This document shows positions 30,101 to 42,707 of a DNA stretch of 64,000 nt, piece after piece. Within the stretch, counting starts at the first letter, position 1; every line of letters starts with the position of its first letter. Made by a program: the position numbers and the translations under genes. Origin of the DNA: Glebionis coronaria (taxonomy: Eukaryota; Streptophyta; Magnoliopsida; Asterales; Asteraceae); the NCBI GenBank assembly GCA_025667525.1, contig CM046881.1:492487627-492551626 (forward strand). Reading direction: 5' to 3'. The notes below the pieces were generated by a model that saw only the letters and a program-made list of their open reading frames with translations, had not been told where the DNA came from and made no database searches.

Positions 30101-30478
30101 TCAAAAATGGAGTTCAAAAACGTAAATATGTAATCCTAGGGTTTCTAGTTTAGTCGTAAAGGACGTTAAATTATGAACGTAAGTCCTAATCTCTTCTCGT
30201 AAATTTGTGAGTTTATGAACCAACACAAACTAAAATTCCAAAATAATATTCGAGAATAAATTTATTTTCTGAAATGTCGGACTGTCACCAAAAATGGTGT
30301 ATGTAAACGTAAGCACGTAACGTAGAATTCTCCGGTTTAAACGTAGTCGATGCTACTTCAAGACGTAAACCCGAATTTCTTCCCAAAAATGAGTGAGTTT
30401 ATAATATAACATTTAAACTAATGTTTTTAAATAATACTTGAGAATAAAATATCAACCATAAATTGACGGATTGTTACA
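27108..30478 (-). repeat. Outer Tekay-like 5' LTR
   Basis: It is the partner of 5938-9301. On the minus strand it starts TGTAACAATCCG; its last bases read GTTATA instead of GTTACA, so the terminal CA is mutated. Confidence 0.88.
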
Positions 30479-30483
30479 TGCAG
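30479..30483. repeat. Target-site duplication TGCAG, right copy
   Basis: It matches 5933-5937 and marks the point where the Copia RT gene was split. Confidence 0.9.
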
Positions 30484-32652
30484 CATAAATAAGGAAGATT
30501 CTAATGGCTTCAAGTCTTGCTACAGGTGCAAATGTTTTATCATAATCAATCCCTTCAGTCTGTGTATACCCCTGTGCAACCAACCTTGCCTTGTTCCTTA
30601 TGATATTACCAATTTCATCCATCTTGTTCTTATATATCCATCTAGTGCTTGTGATGTTCTTACCAGGTGGAGCAAGCACTAGAGTCCATACCTTGTTTCT
30701 ATTAAACTGATTGATTTCTTCCTGCGTTGCAGCTACCCAGCCATCTTCAAGAAGTGCTTCAGCTACACGATTGGGTTCAATATGGGAAACAAATTCAGCA
30801 AATAAACATTCATTGGCTGAGGCTGATTCTGAGTCATGAATTCTCTGTCTAGTAGTAACCCCAGCATTTGGTTCACCAACGACGTTGACAAGAAGGATGT
30901 GCTGATCTCTTGACCATTTGCTTTGAGGAGCTGGGGAGTCATAGACAGGTGTAGGTATGGAGGATGAAATTACAACTTGGGTTTCATTCTACTGAGTAGG
31001 AGGAATCTCTTTAAAAACAATCTCTGTGTCTGTGTCTTTATCAGCTATTTCAGGAAGTGATAATTCATAGACTACAAGAGAGTCTTCTTGATTAATAGCA
31101 ATAGGAGAAGCTGAGGTGGAACATGGGCTTGTGGAAGGATGACTTTCACTTTCATCTGTCACTTGAGTAGAAGGAAGTTCAATTTTGTGTGTTGACAGCG
31201 GATCATGTACAAGAACATATGGGACGAGAGTATCTGTGTGTGGATGATGATTAAAGACAGGCATTGGCTCAGAGAACTCATCTGATGGGAAAGACCTATT
31301 TTCGTTGAAATCAATTTCATCACCTTTGGTTCCTGTTCTTTGTAGCACGTCATCATCTTCATTGATTGTGACATAAAAGGTTTCTTCTAGTTATTGTCTT
31401 CTTGTGTTGAATACTCTAAAGGCTTTGGCTGTTGGAGAGTATCCTAAGAAGAAAACATCATCAGCTTTTTCATCAAACTTTCCAAGTTGATCCCTGTAGT
31501 TATAAATAAACACAGGGCATCCAAAGACATAGAAATAGCTGACGTCTGGTGCTCTTTTTCGAAAAACTTCATAAGAGGTTTTTCCATGTCCTTTAACAAT
31601 GATTGATCTATTCTGTGTATAACAGGCAGTGTGGACAACTTCTCCCTAAAATTGCTTTGGTAAGGCTGCACCATTTAGCATGGTTCTGGCTGCTTCAATC
31701 AATGTTTTGTTTCTTCTTTCAGCTACTCCATTTTGTTCAGGATTACCAACTGAAAAGAAGTTTTGTGATATTCCTTTTTCATCACAAAAAGCTTCAAGCT
31801 GTTGATTCTTGATTTCAGTCCCATTATCACTTCTTAGAGCTTTTACTCTAACTTCATTCATGTTTTCAACCTGCCTGATGAAGGACATGATGGCATCAAC
31901 TGCATCACTTTTCCTTTTGAGGAAGAAAACCCACGTGTACCTTGAAAATTCATCAACTATGACCAAGGTGTATTTGTTGTGATTAATGTTCTATGGTTTG
32001 ACAGGTCCAAACAAATCCATGTGAAGGAGATGTAAGCACTTGTCAATAGAAAATGATTGCCTGGTCTTAAATGATGACCTGTGATGCTTTCCCTTAACAC
32101 ATGCTGAACATGTCTTGTCCTTAGTGAAAGTCACAGGTGGTAGACCAACAACCAAGTTTTGTGTGGCTAGCTTGTTGATGTTCTTGAAGTTGAGATGAGA
32201 TAGTCGTTTGTGCCACAAACAATTGACACTTTCAGAGGCTTTTGCTAGAAAACAATTTGCGCTGTCCTCTGAGCAAGAAGCCATGTTGATGACGTACACA
32301 TCTCTTCTTCTTGGTGCAATTAACACCACATCATTATTCTTGTTGAATATGGTTCCTTGAGTATTGTAAACAAAACCTTATAGTCAGCATCACACAACTG
32401 GCTGATGCTGATGAGATTGTTCTTAAGACCATTCACATATGCAACCCTTGTAAATGTTATTCCATTGGAGTTAACTGAGCTATATCCCTCTGTGTCGCCT
32501 GAAGAGTTATCCCCAAAACACCACTTTAGGACCAGGCTCTTTTGAATATCTGTGCATATATTGTTTCATTCCTGTCATGTGTCTAGAGCAGCCACTATCT
32601 AGATACCAGACCGATTCCCTGAGATGTTTCTGCACAGATATATAGAAACAGA
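30479..32652 (-). pseudogene. Copia pol, upstream half: protease, integrase, start of RT
   Basis: Reading right to left: protease motif WYLDSGCSRHMTG (codons about 32610-32570); the pre-integrase zinc domain (WHKRLSHLNF, then CSACVKGKHH) at 32230-32080; integrase core with IVDEFSRYTWVFF, RSDNGTE and PEQNGVAERRN (31966-31720), which gives the DDE acidic residues; a Ser/Thr-rich linker; and RT start ([15 protein letters not shown], then [16 protein letters not shown]) at 30670-30530. The frame is cut at 30478 by the insertion. It has several stops, e.g. TAG near 31992 after GPVKP and TAG near 31646 after LPKQF, plus a shift in the protease-integrase interval near 32510. An intact relative would mature the polyprotein and integrate cDNA. 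Confidence 0.88.
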
Positions 32653-35215
32653 TTAGTTCCTATGGTGAACCCACTTTCCAGTGGGTTCCCTGAATTGATG
32701 CTTAGCAACTCTTGAGTTCCTGAAGAACTTGTAACGATGTGAAGGACAATTGGTTGTATCATGGGTGTACCTTCCACATATGTCACATCCAGGAAAGTCC
32801 CTGTACTCATCTGAGTGGTGGTTTATGAGACCACAATATTTACAGGGAGGGTAAGGTCTGTAGTTGCCTGATGGTCTCCTAGTAGCATGTTGTCTATCCC
32901 TAAAAGGTGTCTGAGCTCTCTTAACAGCCATATGTCTATCATGATCTATGGTCATATGATGAGAATTCTTACACACATTACAATAAGGTTTGATAACCTT
33001 TTCACCTTTGGATTCTCCTAAAGATAGACTTAGGTTCAGAGGAAGCAGAGCATTCAGCGGAAGGCTTAATATGTTCTTTTAAGATTTCTACTTCTTTCAT
33101 CAATGACAACAGGCGTTCTTCAGTTGAAGGTTCAACTTTGTTCACAGGGTTTGTTGAGACCGTCTTATAAACATTTTGCTTAACAGATGGTTTTGTAGGA
33201 ACAACAAAAACCTTAGCTGGAGGTGTCTCAATATCTGGTTTGAGTTCAGCCTTAGCTCCTCTAGAAGAGCTGTTGGGTTCAACACCAGATAGTTTAGGCA
33301 AAGGTGGCAAAGGTTCAATGTTATCTATAACCACTTCAGAGATAGGTACATCAGTCATAAGAGGGTCAGACACATGTATAGTCTCTATGGACTTGAAAAC
33401 AATCTATTTGGGTTTCTTAAGTACCTTCATTTTGTTTCTCTTAGCAGTCACAGCCCTAGACATGTCAGCTGGAACTTCATCATCAAGTAATTCATATATA
33501 GTGAACCTACTGCACAACCATTTTTCTATAACCTTGTTTAGTTCAGTTACTTGATCATTTAAGGCATTGTTTCTTAAAGTTAACTTATTAACTTCATTTT
33601 GAAGAGATGTCATTTCAGAGTTAACATGTTTTAAAGTTTCACATTCAGCCTTAACAGTTAACAGTTCATGTTTAACATAGTGAAATTTATCAAGCTGGTT
33701 CTTTCTTTGTTCCTCAACAAAGTGTAAATCAACTATGGTATAATCAAGGACATGTTTACGTTCATCACTTTCAGACATAAAGATAAGCCTGTGTACCTTT
33801 TTCATAGTGATGTCAACCCATTATCCTGACCTAGCATCTCCTTTACCAACAGCAGATTCATCCTCAACTATAGCCATAAATGCCCTGACCCTGGTGGTAT
33901 CTTCTTCATCAGATGTCAGCGGCTCATCATTCCAATCATAGGCTTCAGCTACCAACCCTTTCTCTGTCCTTTTATCACCTCCTTTCTTCTTTGACAGAGA
34001 TTCTAACTTCAAATTCATATGTTCTAACTCAGCCTTTAGTGCCTTGTACTTGTTTTTGTAATCATTTTTCTCATTATTAAAGGAATTAGATTGGTGAGAT
34101 GAGTTGTTTTGTTGTGATTAGAATTTGTAAGGTTTGAATGATGAAGGATAGGATGGTGAGGATGTTTTTGTGGATGGACAGTCTTTTTGAAAATGTCCAA
34201 GTTTTCCACAGGCAAAGCAAGTCTCTTTGGATTTTTCAGTCTGTTTACTAGCTGATCCTACTCTCCCTAACCTTTTGTAGAACCTTCTTTGATTAGCTAG
34301 TAAAGCTCTTTCATGAAATTCAGCATTAATGTCTGTCATGAACTCCTGGCTGCTACGAGTGTCTTCTTCAACATCTAAATCGCTGTCATGAGTGTGCTTT
34401 AGATGTTGCTCCATGAACTACAAATCTGTTAGACTCTGATTTTTAAATGGTATCTATCAGCCCTTCTTCATAGTTGTATTTTCCATATAGCTGAGCCAAC
34501 GTATCATTCTTGATAGAGTTACTGGCTCTTTGGGTCTGATTCATGCTCAGCCATTTTCTGGAAAGGCTGTTGACAAAGGTGGCTTTTACTTCAGCTTGTC
34601 CAATGGTGACTTCATTCATGGGTAGATCGTTGAGAAGAATCTTCAGCCTTGTGTAAGTCTATTGTACCTTTTCACCTTCAAGTGCCTTGAAAGCATTAAA
34701 CTGAAGCCTAAGTGCCTGAATCTTTATTTCTCTGGTTTCAGAGGGTCCTTCGTGGCCTAGGATGAGGTCTGTCCACATTTGTTTGGCTGTTGCACATTGG
34801 ATTACTGATTTCATGATGTGTTTTGGAAGACATGATGTAATAATGCTTTTGAGACGTTTATCTTGGTTTGCCAATTTCCTATCAGCTGGAGTCCACTGCT
34901 TGAGAGGTTTGGGAAGAGGATTCTCATCAGTAGAGGTAAGCGCCATGGGAACATATGGTCCTTTTTCTAGAATTTCTAGAAGAAATGGTTCAAGTCCATC
35001 TAGATAGACAAGAATTTGACTTTTCCAACTTGTAAAGTCATTTTCATCAAACACTGGTACGTTGGTAACATGGGAACCAACTCTTGAATCAAGAAGTTTA
35101 GGAAGATTGTCTTCATTTTGAGTGGGGTAACTCTAGGTGAGTTTGGTGGTGGTAGTGTGTTGTTCCCGGAAACCAAATTTGGTGGTGGTGGTGGGGTGTT
35201 GCTCGTTTCAGGCAT
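32653..35215 (-). pseudogene. Copia gag with extended C-terminal half
   Basis: The start at 35215 (MPETSNTPPPPP) follows the PBS by 59 bases. A frame change near 35040-35060 leads into the capsid-like UBN2-type region (DENDFTSWK, PLKQWTPADRK, 35054-34659). A CCHC knuckle CFACGKLGHFQKDC lies near 34210-34170. Beyond it the protein continues for about 500 codons, unusually long: an acidic segment (YDWNDEPLTSDEE), a coiled-coil-like part (33805-33404), and a second Cys/His-rich segment CKYCGLINHHSDE then CDICGRYTHDTTNC (32860-32750). Stops recur at 34659, 34118, 33821 and 33404. It would form the particle that packages element RNA. The long gag supports a Sirevirus-like placement. Confidence 0.82.
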
Positions 35216-35274
35216 GATGGATCTTGATTATAAAACTTAGAACGATGTTTATGAAGGTTTTAATATCAAACACC

Positions 35275-35286
35275 GCTCTGATACCA
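35275..35286 (-). other. Copia primer-binding site (tRNA-iMet type)
   Basis: The minus strand reads TGGTATCAGAGC two bases after the LTR end. This is the usual plant Copia initiator-Met primer site. Confidence 0.93.
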
Positions 35287-35288
35287 AT

Positions 35289-36056
35289 TGAAAGTCCCTA
35301 AAACTAGCTTGAAACGAACAATAAGGATAATAAACACAAGTAAATACTTTTCAAACGTAGTACTTTATTATTGTATAACAAGTATTACATGTGTTATGGA
35401 TAACACAGTTTGAGGACAATGTGTTGTGTACACTTTGGACAAAATAAAGCAAACTCAAGAACACAGGCACAACTGTTCTTCTTATGAGTTGTAAAGAGTT
35501 AATGTGTGAAATCTAACTAAGTGAAAAACATTAACTCTAGCCTACATATCCTATTTAAAGTGGTGCGAGGTTGACTATATGTACTGGTTGATGGTGACTA
35601 CACAAAACAGATAATGTCAGACATCTGTCAAAAGATGCTCTTCTATTCTTGGTAGTCTGCCACAACGCTTTAGGTAAACAAAGCTGACATAGTTTCCCTT
35701 TTCTTCATTCCTTGTACTTTAGGCTGTGAAACTTCCCTCCTAAACACTTAGGTATGTCCAAAGTGTACTGAGTGTTAACAGGGTATTGCCACCCCTGTTA
35801 ACACTCAACCACTCAGAGTCCCTGATACATCTTGGTTGTTATCCAACATAGCCAATGAGTATGTCTTCAAGTAATCTTCGACTTACTTGACAATGTCTCT
35901 GACATGGAATCCTCTGTGGTTGCTCACAAAGACTTAGAACTCTTTGAGTCTTGGGTTACTTGCATGTCTCCTAGGCACAATCAAGTTAATATCAAATAGC
36001 TTATTTAAGTTTAAATCTATGACTAAGGGAATTCTAACAGACTTAGGTTCCCAACA
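35289..36056 (-). repeat. Copia 5' LTR, 768 bp
   Basis: On the minus strand it runs from TGTTGGGAACC to GACTTTCA and is followed by the PBS. A CTTTAAATAG box at 35560-35551 is a possible TATA element for genomic RNA. Its outer end matches bases 1-27. Confidence 0.88.
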
Positions 36057-36180
36057 AGATTAGAACTCGACACCTAGCCTTGTGTCAGTAAAGAAGATGG
36101 GCGACGAGTGTAGATTGGTTCTAGTTAAGATTAGAACTTGACACCTAGCCTTGTGTCGATAAAGAAGATGTGAGACGATG
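36057..36180 (+). repeat. Two-copy tandem duplication, 71-bp spacing
   Basis: AGATTAGAACTCGACACC at 36057 recurs as AGATTAGAACTTGACACC at 36128. Both continue with CTAGCCTTGTGTC and AAAGAAGATG. The Copia LTR abuts the first unit exactly. Confidence 0.8.
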
Positions 36181-37660
36181 ATATCAAGACTAGGGATGCA
36201 CTTTGCGGCCAATGTACGCTTTCGTTCTTCCACACACCCTTTTGATCATTCCATTGATCATTGCTTGACTATGTGTTTGTTTTGTTCTTGGAATCCTTGC
36301 CTTGACATTTGTTTGAATTATGCGCTTATCTTCTTTTACCTCTCAAACCTTCATGGTCTCGGATCCTTGGCTCACAAAGGTGAGTTAGTCGTAGTTTAAA
36401 GTATCGAGCACGATATACATGATTTGCAACCTTATACGGCAAGTAGGCCCTATATCATGTATAGTGTGTGCAACTGAGCTCGTCTCTAAGATGGTTGGTA
36501 TATCCTTTAAGACGCCAAATTACATCATATGATGTAGTTAGGACACTATACATTTAGGATTGAAATATTCCAATTATATTGTCATTGTACTCCTTAACAA
36601 TGCTCTGAATTCGATCAGGAGGGGGAGAAAGTGAATATATCTTTGCTCATCTTTTGTAAGAGTTTATGACATTTGTTTCAAGTGTTCTCAATCTCATAAA
36701 ACAAAAAGAGCTTGGTATTGTTCATTACCAAAGTCGTTTCGTGTTACGCCGGAAAGGCACGTCATGAATCACTACACATGACACGCTTTTCGTCTCAACA
36801 ACTTGAAGATCGTCATTCAACTCTTGAACATTGATACATGGCCATGATTCTATCCTCTATGATTCTCTCTTTCCTCTCTTCGTTCACGAGTATTCATTTC
36901 TTCGTTTCAGTCTTTTTTGGTCTCGATTTCACTCGTATTCCTTCGTTAAGGCATTATTATCTAGTGTTCAAGTGGTCCAATGATTTTCAGAAGGCCTAAA
37001 ACATGTTTTAAGTATTTAAGGAAAAACTGGTTTGAAAAATTTCTTTCATTTTCATGAGTTTTACATAGACTCTGTCCGTAGCTCATTAATTGTCGCGGTT
37101 CCACTCGCTATTTTTATCGATAATGAACCGCATATCTACCAGACATAAAGTATCTGGGTTTTATTATTTTACACTTTTTTAAAACAAACCCTCCTTATTG
37201 CTGCTAGTGCTCGACGGTTTTCTAAAAACTCCCAGATCACTCAAATTAATTGATTCCAAGTCAAGGGTTCCATCAAACCTTCATCTATCATCAATTAATT
37301 GTAGATATTTTCATTCAATTTCATCTAATTAGTTCTAGGGTTCTTAATTTCATAATTGGGTATTTTCGAAATTAAAATGAATTAGAATCTAGTTAGGATT
37401 GTGGGTATCCATAGTTTATGCTATGATTCCTATAGGTTCATATTCTTTATAATTACATGAACCTCAATTATAGAACAAATCAGAAATTGACTAAAGCAAT
37501 TTGGTTTTATCTTGAAATTGATATGAACCCTTGCATGGATTGGTATTTGCATTGTTATTTCTTATCTAAAAGCGATTTTTGAAAACTAATGTTCAAATTC
37601 ATAATTGATGTGTATAGTTCATATGCATTCGTCGATAGTGAATTTAGTACATTATGAACA
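36057..37660. other. Unclassified intergenic or old repeat sequence
   Basis: No convincing ORF is present (longest about 73 codons). It opens with a 71-bp direct duplication. A purine run AGGAGGGGGAGAAAG near 36619-36633 resembles a PPT, but I cannot pair it with LTRs. Confidence 0.4.
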
Positions 37661-40600
37661 TAGGAATGTTAAGGATTCATCTTTTGGTTAGTCAATTATT
37701 TGATTAAGCACATTGATGTAGTGAAAATGTAACTTGTTTTAGGAAAAACAAGAAACAATGGTAAGTATTAGTAATTACGTTAGGAAACGTAAAAAGCGAC
37801 AATGAAAGTTCGTTCTCGAAGGAGGTGTGGGTTAGTGTGCCAAGATTAAAAACATGATTTGGATTAGTTTCGTTTTTAATGAAAAAAGAGGTGAAAGATA
37901 AAGGCGGATTATACTAAAAATTACACTACGACGAAATCGCATATTCACGCGAATCGAGACGAAAAATAAAAATATTTATAAAAAATTCAAAAAATTGAAA
38001 TTAAATCCTAAAAAGAATAACTAAAAAATGAAAAAAATCAATAAAACTTTTTAAAAACTTTGTATTTCGTTATTATTTAATTTTAAAATCTAATTAAAGA
38101 CCAAAAATTAAAAACAATGAAGAAAAAGTCCAAAATGAGATTTTTATGATTTGTAAACCTATAAAAAGTATTTTTCAAAAAATTTAAAACTAAATTAAAT
38201 ATTTTTAAAGACTTATATAAAAAACGAGAAAAGAAAAAAGATTAAAAATAAAAAAACTAAATGGAAAAATCTCAAACTTTGCCACAAAATCTAAAAAGTA
38301 GACTAGTTGATGGGAAAAATAAAAAGAAGACCACAACTAATCCTAATAACCCAAAATAAGCTATTAAGCTCACGACTTATATAATAGAAAGGAAATTAAA
38401 ACGGGTATAAGAAAAAGAAAGGTGAAACTATGACCATATAACAGGCCATACCACACTGGAAAAACTCCTACTCCCCTAATGAAGGGTCCGGAGTTCGAAC
38501 TAGGCTATTAGACCTTTTTGGTTTTTTTTCTTGGACATAATCAACCCCAATAAGCAGTTGCTTATTGGGGAGGTGATTAAAAGCAAAAATACAAGATTAA
38601 GCCAGAAAAGGCAACAAATAAGTCACAGATAACAGCAATAAGGAAACAGTGGTAAAGCCAAGAATTAACACTAGCAGTGTCTAGACAGCTAAACTTAACA
38701 GTGGCAAAAAAATTTGCCACTGCTGAGCTTAATATCACAGAGAGTTTAAATGCTGATTTTTTCACAAAAAGACGAATTTTATGCTATCTAACTTCTAAAT
38801 AAGCACTCAAAACAACAACTTAAAGTTAAACAGGCCTAAAGCAACACCAAAACTACCAGATTCCCAAATGGCATAGACTAAAAACCAAAATCTAAGCATA
38901 GATTAAAGCAGATATGTAATGACAAGATTTTGGCAAAAGAATGTTGAACATGGAAACTGAAATTCAAACCCATATCACTCAAATGAAACACAAAATTAAC
39001 ACTAAACCTAAACTACCAAGTTGTTGAGGCATATGGCTAATCATCTATTGTATCACTCAACAGTTGAACATAGCAAATCCAAACACCCCTTTAAACTATC
39101 TGATGACAAATTTTAACAAAGAGCTTCCAAATTTTTTAAACATCAAGGCTTTTTAAACCAACAGTATCATATAATAAAATTAAAGAAACAAAGATAAGAT
39201 TAAAACTACACTATTGAGCAATCAAACATAAACTTCCACAAAAATCACAAACAAAGGGGGGTTCACACTTACAAAAAAATGGATGCCACCGGCCTTTTTT
39301 GGGCTTTTCTAAGATTAATGGGAGCTTATGGAGTGATTATGCAAGACCCTTTGTTGGTGGTTCAACAACTAAACAAAAGGGGCATATATTGAAATGAGAA
39401 ATGGAGTGAGTATGTCTTGTAAACATGCACACATCCAACAAACAACTTCAAGTTCCTTAAACTTGGCCAAAAGCTGGTTGTCAATCAGCTTTTGGTTGGG
39501 CTTGTGGAACAGTAAGCTAACAATAAAGAAATAAATAGATTTTTTCTACAAAAATCACACTTGGTTGTAAACTTTTGCAAGAAAATAAAGGTAACCAATA
39601 ACTGAATTTAACAACCACTTAAGCTTCTTACAAAAGCTTGATTGTGTCAAAATCAAACCCCTATAATCAAAGCATAAACGATTGGGTCCCAAAAATTTAT
39701 CAAAAATCTTCAAAATTTATGGTAAAACTTTGGATGTAAATTTTTACAATAATTTAAAAGACGAATTATAGAACAATTTATACTAAATGGAACTCAGAAT
39801 CTCAATTACATTGACAAAAAATTTCAACTATATTACACATGAAAATTAAGGTTGACAAAGAAAAATTTATGGAACAAAGAAAATTATGCAAAACCTAATG
39901 CCTTATATAATGGCAACAAGAAGGATCTATAATTGAGGAAAAATAAAAACTAAACTGCTTGAGGAAAAACCTAATGCCTTATACCATGTGATCATAGTTA
40001 GAGTCTTGTGAGTTTCCAGAAGTGTAGATACAATCACAACCATTCATTTTTGTTGTGTGTGTGAAGGAATTAACACAAGCCATTGAGATGGTCAGATTAA
40101 GGAGTTGGGGTGAAAGTGATGGGGCAGGGGAGGTGCCAGCTGGCCACATAGGTGTGTTGGTAAACGTTTTGTGAGTGGCGTTGTGTTAAGATTAAGTTTA
40201 ATCACAGATCTGGAAGTTATTATTCAATAATCCCATGATTTGATTAAGTTAAGGATTAAGGTTCATGATATGAATAGTGAGCGGTTTTGATCACGTTTAG
40301 GGAAAAAGTGGTGTTACCCGCCTGTTTTAGTATTTAATTAATCAATTTAAAATATTAAACTAATCATTAAATAGTCAGTGGTTGTGGGTTGGGTTAAAAC
40401 AGGAAATGGGTTATTTTTGTGGGCTTAGATTGGGTTGGTCGGGTATAGGGTTAAATGGGTATGGTTTTGGACAATTTTGACCCCACAACTTTTAGCAAAA
40501 GTTTAATTCATCCCCACACAACTCTGGACAGATTCATAACTAATACCCTTTGTAATAAGTTTGCCCAATTGGCAACTTCAGTCTTTTTCTTCATTATAAC

Positions 40601-40990
40601 TTAGCTACAGGACTTGTTTTGCAATTGTTTAAATCTTCAAGGTCCTTTCTTGACAAATAATGATACTTTAGGTGCCAAACTTATGTATTTAAGATTTACA
40701 AGGGTATAAAGTGTCATTTTGTTCAAACTTGGAGGACCAAACTTGTAATTCTTCAATTCTTTAAGGGTATTTTTGGAAAATTCACATTCGGGTCCGGTTC
40801 TATGTGCGGCTTCGTTTCCAGTATTTGTTTTTGCTTGTTTCTTGTGATCTTTTGTCATTTTCACGATATCCGAACCTACAAAAACACATTGAACAAAACA
40901 AGGGTTTTTGGACGATTTTTATGATATTTATATGCATTTTAAGCTCGATTTAGGCGATGAGACTATGTATAATTAGTGTTTCATCACACA
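37660..40990 (+). repeat. Unclassified dispersed repeat, copy A
   Basis: It is collinear with 59262-63365: both have GTTCGTTCTCGA(A)GGAGG near the left end, a long A-rich middle, a tRNA-like box B segment, a stretch of GGACCAAACTTGTAATT phrases and an end reading GATGAGAC...CATCA. No ORF above 75 codons is convincing. It could be a very long LTR or the non-coding part of a large retroelement; I cannot tell which, and the strand given is only for alignment. Borders are approximate. Confidence 0.6.
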
Positions 40991-41059
40991 TTCCTATGAT
41001 TTTGAAAATTACTAGTTCTTATGTAACATAGAGATTTCTGGACATATTTTTTGTTGCTT

Positions 41060-41986
41060 AACATAGGTACCAAAATGCCTTCGGAATATCAAACAGACCA
41101 TCAAAACACTAGTAAATATATGCTTAAACTTTCCAAGTCTTGTGAACCCCCTCACCTCAAAAATACTCTTCGTGCCCTTGAGAAACGCTATATCCATGAG
41201 GGTCGTGTCGTGTACCAGTATATTGAAGGGTTTACTTACATTCAAACGATGTTTGAGCCCATTGATTTTGATTGCTTGGTCAACATCAATTAGATAATAT
41301 ACCCTCAATTCCATCTTGAGTTCTTTAGAACTTAATCTATTTTCTACAATGAAAGTGGAATGATTGTTAGCTTCTCTATTCGGGGTTAACCTATTCGTTA
41401 TTCCTTTGCCGAATTTGGTCTAATTCTTAAGGTTCCTTTTGTTGGTCAATGTTGGTTTATCGATTCTTGGAGGCTTGACTCCTTGTTCTCGACTATTGAT
41501 GATGGCATCTATGACACTCCCTTCACGACCTTGACTTCATCCTTTCCACCATCTCCAAACCCCGTGAGGAACTTGTCATTCGTAGTATTCATGGAGAGAC
41601 TCGTGTGTTGTCTCAATATGAATTACTAAAAAGCGATCTTAATAATTCTATGGTCTCTTGGGCCGACATCATTAGGGAGAATGTATTTTGTCACGGTGGA
41701 AATCGAGATCACATTCCCAAAGTATGGCACACATGATGTTTTATATCTCGCATTCCATCGACTACAATCTTGCATACTTTATCGATAGACGGATTAATTA
41801 TGTCATCCACAAGCCTAAAACAAACCTCTCTTATGCCATGCTCCTCACTCACCTTTTCAAAAGGGTTGATAGCGAATTCCCTGACCTTGGTCTATCCTTC
41901 TATGTACATGTCAATCGTGTGATGTATCCTATTCAAGGAAACCGTCCATGTAAGACAAGGAGTGACTTTGGTAGGCAAAGAAGCAC
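41060..41986 (+). pseudogene. Relic of an Athila-type downstream ORF
   Basis: The first frame opens at 41075 (MPSEYQTDHQNTSKYML) and stops at 41291. Homology to the type seems to continue in shifted frames: SIRG-x-PIRYSFAEFGLIL near 41380, VGQCWFIDSWRLDSLF near 41440, WADIIRENVFC and GGNRDHIP near 41660-41720, and DYNLAYFIDRRINYVI then LLTHLFKRV near 41760-41870. The motif series matches my memory of ORFs annotated as ATHILA ORF family in Asteraceae; that is unverified. Several frameshifts and stops kill it. It is cut at 41987 by the Athila-2 LTR. Confidence 0.55.
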
Positions 41987-42707
41987 TAATACAAGGTTTT
42001 TATGCCTCGTATGAAAGTTCGTTGTTCCAAGTCTTTTTGAATTGATTACAAGTAATTAGTGCGACTCAGTCGTTCTTGGTGGAAAAATAAGAAAGGTTTG
42101 GTTATCTAAAACTAATTAAAAGAAAAGGCGTCGTTGAGCAATTAAAATAGAAATGAAAGCGAGAAAAAATTAAACTAAAATTAAATGACTTAAAAATAAA
42201 TGACGAAGAAATTAAACTAATTAAACGTAAAAATGAAAACTTTAAAAATTAAAATACTCGAAAAATAAACTAAGATGAACAAGTAAAAGTAAAACTAAGA
42301 AAATTGGCGAAAAAAATAAGTTTAAAAATTAAATTTAATATAAAAGTAATTAATTTCGCAATAAAATGAATAATTCCGCAATCGTGAAATCAAAGATTTT
42401 GCAATTGCTAGAAAAGATCAAATTCGCAAACACAAGGCCAAGATTCCGCAATGTCTAAACATTGCAACATTTCGCAATACCAAGCCACAATTCCGCAATG
42501 GTACAAAAGGAAGATTTCGCAATAGAAGAGAAGGATTTCACAATGCTAGATTGGCACAAATTCAAAATACTTAAAATGCAAAGATTCCGCAATTGTTTGA
42601 GAGCAACATTTCGCAATCAGGAAAGAAGTTCAAATTCGCAATCAGGAAATTGCAAGAATTCGCAATAATGAGAAACTAAAGATTTCACAATTAAAAACAA
42701 GGTACAA
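41987..42707 (-). repeat. Athila-2 3' LTR, distal part
   Basis: On the minus strand this is the last 721 bases of an LTR whose first part is 54052-55081. The outer end (plus strand TAATACAAGG, then TTGTTCCAAGTCTTTTTGAAT and TAGTGCGACTCAGTCGTTCTTGGTG) matches the inverted 3' end of the Athila-1 LTR. It carries many ATTYCGCAAT motifs. Confidence 0.8.
42703..42707. repeat. Target-site duplication TACAA, left copy
   Basis: It directly precedes the Athila-1 LTR start TAATAAGTG and is repeated at 54047-54051. Confidence 0.92.

Noticed and set aside
36619..36633. PPT of another plus-strand retroelement (AGGAGGGGGAGAAAG)
   Set aside because: I could not find a matching LTR pair, PBS or TSD around it.
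42350..42700. CRISPR-like reading of the ATTYCGCAAT and ATTCCGAT arrays
   Set aside because: The motifs are only 8-10 bp, the spacers vary in length, and they lie in plant LTRs with no cas genes.
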